Source: Oscillospiraceae bacterium (GTDB lineage Bacteria > Bacillota > Clostridia > Oscillospirales > Ruminococcaceae). From it: a stretch of DNA of 64,000 bases. The stretch lies in the NCBI GenBank assembly GCA_021202155.1, contig JAJQDP010000001.1, positions 1 to 64,000 on the forward strand. The letters are read 5' to 3'. Shown piece by piece: positions 50,809 through 58,259 of the stretch (within the stretch, counting starts at the first letter, position 1; every line of letters begins with the position of its first letter). The notes under the pieces were generated by a model that saw only the letters and a list, made by a program, of their open reading frames with translations, did no database searches and was not told the DNA's origin. The translations under genes were made by a program, and so were the position numbers.

Positions 50809-53712
50809 TCAGCGTGAGCCGCCTCTGCCACCCATGTTTCCGCCGCCTTGGTTGCCACCCATATCTCCGCCTGGAGTTGAGCCGCTGTCTGGCGTGGTCA
50901 TGCCGCCGGTGCTATTATCGAAGCTGCCGCCCATGTCCATGTTGCCGCCGCCTATATTTCCGCCGGTCATTCCACCCATGCCAGTAGTTTCGCTGTAGAT
51001 AAGGCTTGAGAGGGTAACAGAGGTGCTGTTACTGCCGTAGGTTATGGTGTAGGTCGAGCCGGTTGTGAGCGAGGGACAGCTTATGAGTATGCACGAATAG
51101 GATGATTCGCAGGTGTATGAAACCAAAACGTTTCCGCTTGAGTCTTTAAGTGTTATAGTGTCGCCCGAAGAGCCGCTTGCCGAAAGGAGCATTGAGCCTT
51201 GGGTTGAATTCGAGCCGAAGTTCTCCTGCATTCCGGATGAGCCAACCGCTATGAGCGTTCCTCCGGTGATAGTTCCCGAGGTCTCCCAGTCAACCGGAGC
51301 ATCAGCAGATGTCGTAGGACCTGAAACATAGAGTGTTCCTCCAGACATTGTAAACGTGCCGTTTGAGTCAATTCCGTCGCCGCTTGCCTTGACATAGGTG
51401 ACACCGCCCGAGATTGTTATGGATGAACTTGAACTGCCTGACGAGAAGGTGTCTCCGCCGAAGCCTCCAAAGCCTCCGAAGCCGCTTGAATCGCTTCCGC
51501 CAGCGGCATTTATGCCGTCGTCGCTTGAAACTAAGTCGATGTTTCCGCCGGAGATGACGACCGTCTCTCCCTCCAGACCTTCATAGCTCTGGGTGATTGT
51601 GATAGTTCCACCGGAAATATTCAGCTCTTCGTCGGCATGTATTCCGTCATCACCGGTAGCGATGTCGAACGTGCCGCCCGAAATGGTGACGTCACCATTT
51701 GAGTGGACTCCGTCGTCTTCTGAATCGATGACGAATGTGCCGCCGGAGATGGTGACTGAAGTTCCGCCCTTCAAGCCCTTGGTGCTTGTTGAGTCGTCGG
51801 AAGAGGAGCTTGAACCTCCCCAACCGTCCCAACTGAATGCTCCGCCGGAGGTATACGAGGTCGAAACCTCTCCCGCGCCGTCAGCAGTGGTGATGTCAAA
51901 GTCTCCGTTTTCAATCTGCAAGTAGGTCGCCGCACTGATTCCGTCGCCATCGGCAGTTATCTTGAATGTGCCATTTGAAATATAGACAAACCCAACGGAA
52001 GTATCTGTCGAATCCTCAGCGTGAATACCGTCCTTTGTAGCTGTGATGGTGTAACTGCCCTTTGCGATTCTGACGCTCTCGCCAGCCGAAAGCCCGTGCC
52101 CACCGGCAGTGATTTTAGCCGAGGAGAGGGAAGTGATCTGCAGGGTGGAATCCGCCTGGATTCCGTCGTCTGTAGCGTCAAGAGTGAATGTTCCTCCGGA
52201 AATCGTGATGCTTCCGTCAGAGTGGGTGGCGTCGTCGGCAGAATCTATAGTAAGAGTTCCGCTCGTAATCTTTATGGAGCTCGTCGCCTTGATGCCCTTG
52301 AGACTGGTGCTTGAGCTTGAAAGTCCCGCATCGATGGTTATATTTCCGCCTTCGATGGTGACATAGGTCGCCGCGCTGATTCCGTCGTCATCGGCAGAGA
52401 TGTCGAGCGAGCCGCCTGAAATATATACAAAGCCGATTGTAGTATCGCTTGAACTCTCCGCGTGGATTCCGTCCTTGCCGGAGACTATCGTCATGGTTCC
52501 GTCCGCAATTCTCACGCTTTCGCAGGCGGAGAGACCATGGCTGTCGGAGGTAATCTTGATTGTAGCGTCGGTGATAACCGTCGCCGCATCAGCCTGAATT
52601 CCCTCGTCGGCAGTAGTAATTGTGAACGTTCCGCCCGAAATTGTGATATTCTGTGCCGAGTGAATCGAGTCGTTCGCCGAATCGATGACGAATGTGCCGC
52701 CGTTAATCTCGACCGAAACATCGCCCTTGATGCCCTTCTGGCTTGAGGATGAATCTACTGTGGCTTTGCTTCCTCCGCCGGCAGTGATGTCAAAGTCGCC
52801 GTCGTCGATGATGACATACGCACCTGCGCTGATTCCGTCGTCAGTGGCGGTAATAGTGTATGTTCCGCCGGTGATATAGACATATCCGAGACTTGCGTCA
52901 TCGGAATTTTCCGAATGAATTCCGTCCTTGCCGGCTGAAATGGTATAAGTTCCGCCTGCAATCTTCACGCAGTCCTTGCCGCTCAGACCGTGGCTCGCGG
53001 CGGTTATCTTGTATGTTCCGCTTGTGATGACAAGGTCGTCTTTCGAGACGATTCCGTGCCCTGCATTAGCAGTGATTGTGAGCGTTCCTGAGCCGTTCAG
53101 AGTCAGGTCATCCTTTGAGTAGATGACCGCATCGATGCTGTTCTCGTCGATGTCGACGTAGCTTCCGCCATTAGTAAGTGTATTTGAAGTCCCGGAAGCA
53201 GTCGTGATGTAGACCTTGTCCGCGTTCAGAACGTAAATTGCGGCGGAGGTCTTGCTCGTGATGGAAACGCCGTTCAGAACAATCTGGACATCGTCCTTGC
53301 TGTCGGCACTGACAATAATCATGCCGTTGTCCAAAGTTCCGCTCACTATATAGGTTCCTGCATCGGTTATGGTAACCGTGCTCCCGGAAATCTTGACAGA
53401 GGATGATGTGCTCGAAGCCGATGTTCCCGAGAGGGTGATGGTGTCGCTCGACTCCTCGTCATAGCCAACCTCGTAATCCTCGTCATTGAACATTTCGCTT
53501 GTGTCGACATCAACCGTGGTGTCCGTAAACATCGTTTCCGGGTCAGCTTCAACTATCTCCACATCGACTATCTCCGCAAACATCTCGCTTGAATCAATCG
53601 ACACGAGCGGATTATCGCTTTCAGAAGCAGAAGATGAACATCCAGAAAAGAGTGCAATGAACAAAGCCGCCGAAGTCATAAGCGACATAATTCTTTTAAT
53701 TCTAAGGTTCAT
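50809..53712 (-). CDS. Large Cthe_2159-like carbohydrate-binding surface lipoprotein
   Basis: A 967-aa secreted lipoprotein (lipobox LFSGC, Cys at about 25) followed by an acidic linker and a long parallel beta-helix. It is built of strand motifs such as ISGGTFTI and DDGISA and matches the Cthe_2159 carbohydrate-binding family. Three long tandem units of about 150 residues repeat (for example the DGIHxExSxD motif). The C-terminus is Gly/Asn/Met-rich. The ATG at 53712 follows AGGAG; the TTG at 53736 is rejected. It is the last gene of the VTC-DUF4956 operon. Confidence 0.85.
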   Translation of the reverse strand: MNLRIKRIMSLMTSAALFIALFSGCSSSASESDNPLVSIDSSEMFAEIVDVEIVEADPETMFTDTTVDVDTSEMFNDEDYEVGYDEESSDTITLSGTSASSTSSSVKISGSTVTITDAGTYIVSGTLDNGMIIVSADSKDDVQIVLNGVSITSKTSAAIYVLNADKVYITTASGTSNTLTNGGSYVDIDENSIDAVIYSKDDLTLNGSGTLTITANAGHGIVSKDDLVITSGTYKITAASHGLSGKDCVKIAGGTYTISAGKDGIHSENSDDASLGYVYITGGTYTITATDDGISAGAYVIIDDGDFDITAGGGSKATVDSSSSQKGIKGDVSVEINGGTFVIDSANDSIHSAQNITISGGTFTITTADEGIQADAATVITDATIKITSDSHGLSACESVRIADGTMTIVSGKDGIHAESSSDTTIGFVYISGGSLDISADDDGISAATYVTIEGGNITIDAGLSSSSTSLKGIKATSSIKITSGTLTIDSADDATHSDGSITISGGTFTLDATDDGIQADSTLQITSLSSAKITAGGHGLSAGESVRIAKGSYTITATKDGIHAEDSTDTSVGFVYISNGTFKITADGDGISAATYLQIENGDFDITTADGAGEVSTSYTSGGAFSWDGWGGSSSSSDDSTSTKGLKGGTSVTISGGTFVIDSEDDGVHSNGDVTISGGTFDIATGDDGIHADEELNISGGTITITQSYEGLEGETVVISGGNIDLVSSDDGINAAGGSDSSGFGGFGGFGGDTFSSGSSSSSITISGGVTYVKASGDGIDSNGTFTMSGGTLYVSGPTTSADAPVDWETSGTITGGTLIAVGSSGMQENFGSNSTQGSMLLSASGSSGDTITLKDSSGNVLVSYTCESSYSCILISCPSLTTGSTYTITYGSNSTSVTLSSLIYSETTGMGGMTGGNIGGGNMDMGGSFDNSTGGMTTPDSGSTPGGDMGGNQGGGNMGGRGGSR

Positions 53713-53754
53713 ATTTTCTATTCTCCTACTAAGCAAGTCCCTTTGAAGACTTTA

Positions 53755-54450
53755 CTATAGCTCCGCTACCTGATTCTCCTGCTTGGAGATGGAAATCTCA
53801 AGATTGCCGTTTCGGCAACGAAGCTGGTCAATAAACTCCTTTTCCTTTGATGGGTCTCTCAAAACGAGGTCGTAAGTAAGACGGTAAAGGCTTCCCATGT
53901 TGGTGGTCTTGACGTGGGTGAGCTCATACTCGGAGGTGTACTCCTTGAGGAGGTCGTCAAAAACGCCTGTGTAGTCAAGGTCTTCCGGAATCGTAATGTG
54001 AAGGGTCTTGTACTTCTGACCTCTCTTCTTCACTCCGAAATCAAGGGAGGAGTAAAGCATACTTACTGCCCCGAAGAGAATGGCGCAGAGGAATCCGAAC
54101 CCTATGTAGCCCATTCCGACCACAAGTCCCGTTCCCATCGCGAGGAAGATAGCTAAGATTTCCTTCGCAGTTCCGGCCGCAGAGCGGAATCTTACAAGGC
54201 TGAAAGCACCTGCCACCGCAACGGCGGTTCCGATATTGCCGTTTACCATCATTATAACAACGCATACAACCGCGAGTAAAAGTGCAATTGTAGCGACAAA
54301 GCTTTTGGTGTATCTGGTCTTGTACATGTAGCAAGCAGCCAGAATCAGTCCTATAACAAGTGCGGACACCACACAGGCTAAGAAGTCGGAAATTGAGATT
54401 ATTGATGCAGTGTCCGAGTCGAATATTCCTTTGAATATATTATTAAGCAT
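53755..54450 (-). CDS. DUF4956 membrane protein
   Basis: A 231-aa protein with about four N-terminal membrane helices (VVSALVIGLILAACYMY, ATIALLLAVVCVVIMMV and others) and a soluble C-terminal domain of about 90 residues (HITIPEDLDYTGVFDDLLKEY...). DUF4956 proteins commonly sit beside VTC-domain polyphosphate polymerases and are thought to be their membrane partner. It overlaps the VTC gene by 8 bp, so the two are translationally coupled. Its biochemical activity is unknown. Confidence 0.85.
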   Translation of the reverse strand: MLNNIFKGIFDSDTASIISISDFLACVVSALVIGLILAACYMYKTRYTKSFVATIALLLAVVCVVIMMVNGNIGTAVAVAGAFSLVRFRSAAGTAKEILAIFLAMGTGLVVGMGYIGFGFLCAILFGAVSMLYSSLDFGVKKRGQKYKTLHITIPEDLDYTGVFDDLLKEYTSEYELTHVKTTNMGSLYRLTYDLVLRDPSKEKEFIDQLRCRNGNLEISISKQENQVAEL

Positions 54451-55195
54451 AGAGGCGTCCTCCGGTCGTTACTTGAATATTAGGGGTGTGGTTATCTAAA
54501 CTGTGCTCCTCAAACATCCTCCGGTAAGCAGTGCCGTATTTTGAGAAGGAGGTTTTGAAGATTCCAAGGCGATTGAGCTCGTGGCTCATCCAGAGCGGAT
54601 ACCCTCCGGATGTCTTTATCTCCATGAGTGTCGCGCCCTCCGGCAGAATCGAAAGCCCATAGGCGTCACTTGCAAGTGAGAAGTCGTCCTGCCGGCAGAG
54701 AATGTTCTCATCAAACGTGACCCTGAAATCCGAGCCATCGTCAGAATAGAACGCTTCCCGCTCATAGGAGATGAACATAGCAGGCAAGAGATTTCCGTAG
54801 TAGTTTCTGAAATACTCAATCTCGTTTGCAATCTGTGAATGGACGGGGAGGGGAATTCCGTGGAGTAAGCAAAGAGTCGCTTCTCCCGCAGGGAGCTCAA
54901 GCCGTCTCTTGTAGACAACCGACTTGTATTTTTTCTTTAGTTCCACAAATGCCGGATCGTCAGGACCGGTTCTGCGGTAGCTACGAAGCCTCAGCTTTTC
55001 CTTGTAGGTGGGGCTTTCGAGCGAATGCCTTATGAGGCGATAATTTTCTGTATCAAAATATATATTTCTTATTGTTGTTCTTCCGTATTTGTCTAACTCC
55101 ATGTACGGTTGCATGGCTTCGAGCATCGCGTACTTCTGGGCGCGTGTGAGCATGTACTTGACTTCATAGCGTTTGAAAGTAGCCTGATAGTCCAT
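54443..55195 (-). CDS. VTC-domain polyphosphate polymerase-like protein
   Basis: A 250-aa protein resembling the VTC4 polyphosphate polymerase tunnel domain. It has the basic tunnel residues in RYEVKYMLTRAQK, the KEKLRLRSYRR strand, FVELKKKYKSVVYKRR and the C-terminal MEIKTSGGYPLW. Such enzymes join ATP-derived phosphates into polyphosphate, or in bacteria are linked to envelope polymers. The ATG follows AAAAGGAGG. It is the first gene of the operon behind the TTAAGG repeat promoter. Confidence 0.87.
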   Translation of the reverse strand: MDYQATFKRYEVKYMLTRAQKYAMLEAMQPYMELDKYGRTTIRNIYFDTENYRLIRHSLESPTYKEKLRLRSYRRTGPDDPAFVELKKKYKSVVYKRRLELPAGEATLCLLHGIPLPVHSQIANEIEYFRNYYGNLLPAMFISYEREAFYSDDGSDFRVTFDENILCRQDDFSLASDAYGLSILPEGATLMEIKTSGGYPLWMSHELNRLGIFKTSFSKYGTAYRRMFEEHSLDNHTPNIQVTTGGRLYA

Positions 55196-55253
55196 TTTTG
55201 TCCTCCTTTTCGGTTTTCAGGGGTCTTGCAAATAAAACTTAAATGGGGGGTCT

Positions 55254-55328
55254 CCTTAAGACACACCCGCCTGCGGTATTCCGAAAGGAGTTCAGAAGTA
55301 GTACGAACAAAGCGAACGTGTCTTAAGG
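55254..55328 (-). other. Structured leader of the VTC operon
   Basis: An 11-bp perfect inverted repeat (CCTTAAGACAC 55254-55264, GTGTCTTAAGG 55318-55328) encloses 53 bases and lies in the transcribed leader of the VTC gene. No T-tract follows on the minus strand, so it is not a simple terminator. Its loop has no recognised riboswitch motif. Confidence 0.6.
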
Positions 55329-55337
55329 ATTGCTTGA

Positions 55338-55369
55338 ATTATACTTTACGTTCCTTAATCTTACCTTAA
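55338..55369 (-). promoter_or_regulatory. VTC operon promoter with TTAAGG direct repeat
   Basis: Minus strand TTAAGG (55369-55364), 5-nt gap, TTAAGG (55358-55353), 9 nt, TATAAT (55343-55338). The repeat covers the -35 region, as in OmpR-family activated promoters. The same arrangement occurs before the two-component gene at 57355. Confidence 0.8.
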
Positions 55370-55395
55370 ATAAAGGTGAAAATCAGGTTAAACCT

Positions 55396-56682
55396 TTATG
55401 ATGGAAGTGTGACAGTCATCAAGAGAGATTTCTCGTCACTGGTCGATGCAGAGATTTTTCCTTTGTGAGCGGTGACGATAGCCGCGGCTATCGAAAGACC
55501 CAATCCGTAGCCGCCTGTCTGTGAGTTTCTGCTCTCATCTGTCCGGTAGAACCGGTCAAACAGATGCGGCAGGCTATCCTTTGAAATGTATTCGACCGTG
55601 TTGAACACCGACAGCCTTATCGTTCCTCTTTGCTGTTCGAGTGTGAGTGCGATAGTCCCGTGCTCGTCCGAATACTTCATGGCGTTGTCAAGAAGTATCG
55701 TGAGAAGCCGCCTTATCGCCTTTTCGTCACCGTTGAGACTTATCATCGGCTGTATGCTTCCAGAGAGGTTCTTCTCGTGAGTCTTTGCAAGCGAGCGATA
55801 CTCCTCCAAAACCTCTTCGACTATGTCAGAAAGGGGAAAATCAATCATCTGGTATTGCGGCTCCGACTCCTCCATCTTTGAAAGGAGGATAAGGCTGTTT
55901 GTCATGTCTGTAAGCCTTGTAACCTGATTCCGGATGTCGGTAATCCATTCGTTTTCGCCGATGTCCATCTCCAGAACCTCGGCGTCCGCACCTATGACAG
56001 TAAGAGGAGTCTTGAGGTCGTGCCCGGCGTCGGTGATGAACCTGCGTTGCTTTTCATAATTCTCCCAGAACGGCTTGACAATCCTACCCGAAAGGAAGAT
56101 AAGAAGAATCAGTACCATCACGAGTCCGGCGGCTGTGATGCCAAGGCTTGCCGTAATAACCGTCTTGAAGGTTGAGAGATTTCTTGCGCAATCAAGAAAA
56201 ACAACCGTCGTTTCGGTGTCGCCTGCGGAAACAAGATACCTGTAGTCGTCCAAGAAGCCTTTGGTTTTGCCTTTTTCAAGAGCCGTTTCGGCGTACTCAA
56301 CAGCCGCCGAGCTGTCAACCGCTGCGATCTTTCCGGTGTTCACGGAAACCAAGTGCCCTGAACGGGTGTTGAATGTGACGGTGAAATACCTCGTCTCATA
56401 TTCGAGCTCAGGCGAATCAAGAATGTCGTTGAGACGCTTTGAAACACTGTTGCTCGGAGCACCGATATTGTCGTCTCCAGGCACTGTGGCATCTGAAGGG
56501 AGCTCATCGGCTTTGTCAGGGAAGCTTCCACCGTTGTCAGCCAAAAGCGCGAGAACCAAGTCAGCGTCGTCGACAATTCCTCGGTATGTCGAATATGCGA
56601 TAACTCCGACGACAACTGAAAGAACTATGATAAGAGAGAGCATCGTCGCACCGATTAGCTTCAACCTGAGATTATTAATCAT
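55396..56682 (-). CDS. Sensor histidine kinase
   Basis: A 428-aa membrane kinase: TM1 at about 7-30, an extracellular sensor of about 125 residues, TM2 at about 160-185, the HisKA box FITDAGHDLKTPLTVI and HATPase motifs DNAMKYSDE and GGYGLGLSIAAAIV. It lacks a HAMP or PAS module of normal length. The ATG at 56682 follows GGAGGAG and overlaps the regulator gene by 8 bp. It probably controls the downstream VTC-DUF4956-Cthe_2159 operon. The signal is unknown. Confidence 0.87.
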   Translation of the reverse strand: MINNLRLKLIGATMLSLIIVLSVVVGVIAYSTYRGIVDDADLVLALLADNGGSFPDKADELPSDATVPGDDNIGAPSNSVSKRLNDILDSPELEYETRYFTVTFNTRSGHLVSVNTGKIAAVDSSAAVEYAETALEKGKTKGFLDDYRYLVSAGDTETTVVFLDCARNLSTFKTVITASLGITAAGLVMVLILLIFLSGRIVKPFWENYEKQRRFITDAGHDLKTPLTVIGADAEVLEMDIGENEWITDIRNQVTRLTDMTNSLILLSKMEESEPQYQMIDFPLSDIVEEVLEEYRSLAKTHEKNLSGSIQPMISLNGDEKAIRRLLTILLDNAMKYSDEHGTIALTLEQQRGTIRLSVFNTVEYISKDSLPHLFDRFYRTDESRNSQTGGYGLGLSIAAAIVTAHKGKISASTSDEKSLLMTVTLPS

Positions 56683-57355
56683 CGGGAATCTCCTCCAGTG
56701 AGTAGCCTGCGTTCCTGACAGCCTTGATCTGAATGTCCGCCTTGAGAGCATCAAGCTTCTTTCTTAAATAGGAGATATAAACCCATACGACGTTGATTTC
56801 CGAATCGCTGTCATAGCCCCATATCTTTTCAAGAAACCTCTCGGAAGGAATTATGGCGTGCGGGTTGCTCATGAGAAACTCAAGCATCTGGAACTCTTTA
56901 TTGGCAAGTCTTAAACTTCCTGATGGAGTCGAGAGCTCGAATGTCGCTCTGTCCAGGGTGACGTTCCCAAATTTTATTTGCGAGCTCTGGTGCTGGGTGG
57001 AGGTCCTCGTCATAGCTCTTATCCTCGCCAAAAGCTCCTGCGAGTTGAACGGCTTTGTGAGGTAGTCGTTTGCACCGAGGTCAAGCCCCGCAACCTTGTC
57101 GCTCACCTCCGAGCGTGCTGTGAGCATGAGAACGGGGATAGTGTTGCCTTTCCTGCGCATCTCCTTAAGAACGGTGAACCCGTCGACCTTCGGCATCATG
57201 ACGTCAAGTATTACGCCGTCGTAGTTGTCCGCCTCAAGGTATGAAAGAGCCTCCTGCCCATCATAGACGGCGTCGACGGAGTAGTTATTCCTCTCTAAGA
57301 TTGCAACCAACGCCTTTGATAATGCCTTTTCATCCTCGGCTAACAGAAGTCTCAT
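56675..57355 (-). CDS. OmpR-family response regulator
   Basis: A 226-aa response regulator: receiver with LLLAEDEKAL, phosphorylated Asp in GVILDVMMPKVDG, Lys in KPFNSQ, and a winged helix ending AVRNAGYSLEE. The promoter before it holds TTAAGG-N5-TTTAGG, closely related to the repeat before the VTC operon, so it probably regulates both its own gene and that operon. It overlaps the kinase gene by 8 bp. Confidence 0.9.
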   Translation of the reverse strand: MRLLLAEDEKALSKALVAILERNNYSVDAVYDGQEALSYLEADNYDGVILDVMMPKVDGFTVLKEMRRKGNTIPVLMLTARSEVSDKVAGLDLGANDYLTKPFNSQELLARIRAMTRTSTQHQSSQIKFGNVTLDRATFELSTPSGSLRLANKEFQMLEFLMSNPHAIIPSERFLEKIWGYDSDSEINVVWVYISYLRKKLDALKADIQIKAVRNAGYSLEEIPDD

Positions 57356-57399
57356 GCTTATTCCTCCCCAAAATCAGTCTTTGTTATCATCTCACTATT

Positions 57400-57431
57400 A
57401 TAATACAATTCCAACCTAAAATCTACCTTAA
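57400..57431 (-). promoter_or_regulatory. Two-component promoter with TTAAGG-like repeat
   Basis: Minus strand TTAAGG (57431-57426), 5-nt gap, TTTAGG (57420-57415), 9 nt, TATTAT (57405-57400). The layout matches the VTC promoter base for base in spacing. Confidence 0.78.
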
Positions 57432-57464
57432 ATTTTGGTGAATGTTTAAAAAAACAGAAGAAAA

Positions 57465-57499
57465 TTTAAAGACCGAAGCCCTCAAATGACCTCGGTCTT
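57465..57499 (-). terminator. rqcP terminator
   Basis: Minus strand AAGACCGA and TCGGTCTT arms (plus 57469-57476 and 57492-57499), then TAAATTTTC. Confidence 0.75.
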
Positions 57500-57518
57500 A
57501 TAAATGTATGATTATTTG

Positions 57519-57761
57519 TCACGGGATTATTTCGTACTGCCCGGCGGCTGTTTCCTTTGTTGCGTACTCCGAAACGGAAAGAACCTTCACTTTGAGCGGA
57601 GTCTTTCCAAGCTTGATCTCGATGATGTCGCCGACCTTCACCTCATAGGAAGCTCTTGCCGGTTTTCCGTTCGCTAAAATTCTTCCCGCATCACATGCCT
57701 CGTTTGCAACAGTTCTTCTCTTTATGAGGCGGCTGACCTTCAGATATTTGTCAAGTCTCAT
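57519..57761 (-). CDS. rqcP: S4-domain RNA-binding protein RqcP/YabO
   Basis: An 80-aa single S4-domain protein: MRLDKYLKVSRLIKRRTVANEACDAGRILANGKPARASYEVKVGD is the whole fold (given here as the conserved start; key features are the R-rich helix and GKPARAS loop). RqcP helps RqcH add alanine tails to stalled nascent chains on the large ribosomal subunit. The ATG at 57761 follows GGGAGAG; the frame to 57788 is rejected. In B. subtilis yabO lies near yabM and hup-like genes as here. Confidence 0.88.
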   Translation of the reverse strand: MRLDKYLKVSRLIKRRTVANEACDAGRILANGKPARASYEVKVGDIIEIKLGKTPLKVKVLSVSEYATKETAAGQYEIIP

Positions 57762-57778
57762 ATTATCTCTCCCTTTTC

Positions 57779-57807
57779 TAAAAAACAAAGCCGACAGGAA
57801 TGCCGGC
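57779..57807 (-). terminator. hup terminator
   Basis: Minus strand GCCGGCA pairs with TGTCGGC (one G-U), then TTTGTTTTTT. Part of the message may read through into rqcP. Confidence 0.8.
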
Positions 57808-57854
57808 TTTTCGCCACGTCCTTGGACGTGATGTCTTTCGGACGTGTCTTATCG

Positions 57855-58124
57855 TCAAACAGACTCCTTAAGAGCCTTTCCAGGCTTGAAAGCGGGAACC
57901 TTTCTTGCGGGAATCTGAATCTTCTCGCCGGTTCTGGGGTTAATGCCTTCCTTAGCCTGACGCTCTCTTACCTCGAATGTTCCGAAACCGATGAGAGAAA
58001 CCTTCTCACCCTCGGAAAGAGCCTCTGTGATTGCGGCAACTACTGCCGATACAGCCTTCTCGGAATCCTTCTTTGAGAGACCGGACTTATCCGCAACCTT
58101 GTTTACCAATTCAACTTTTGTCAT
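57855..58124 (-). CDS. hup: HU-family DNA-binding protein
   Basis: An 89-aa histone-like protein that bends DNA as a dimer. It has the HU N-terminal helices ([24 protein letters not shown]), the [22 protein letters not shown] segment and the [13 protein letters not shown] arm and C-terminus. The length is exactly family-typical. It has a long leader with GCATTTG repeats. Confidence 0.95.
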   Translation of the reverse strand: MTKVELVNKVADKSGLSKKDSEKAVSAVVAAITEALSEGEKVSLIGFGTFEVRERQAKEGINPRTGEKIQIPARKVPAFKPGKALKESV

Positions 58125-58155
58125 GATGACTTCCTCCGTAATTATTTCGCGCCGG

Positions 58156-58240
58156 CAAATGCAGATCCATAAGCTACAAATGCGCTCGCAAATGCGCCGG
58201 TTTTGACCGACAAATCGATATACATATCTTACACTGATTT
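58156..58240 (-). promoter_or_regulatory. hup promoter and GCATTTG-repeat leader
   Basis: Minus strand TTGTAT, 17-bp spacer, TAAGAT drives a leader of about 100 nt. GCATTTG occurs three times in it (58162-58156, 58183-58177, 58195-58189). The repeats could be binding sites for HU or a protein acting on the message; this is not established. Confidence 0.55.
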
Positions 58241-58259
58241 TTTTAAAAATACAAGAGTT

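Noticed and set aside
50801-52879. Several plus-strand frames rich in Pro
   Set aside because: They are antisense shadows of the repetitive Gly/Thr-rich surface lipoprotein.
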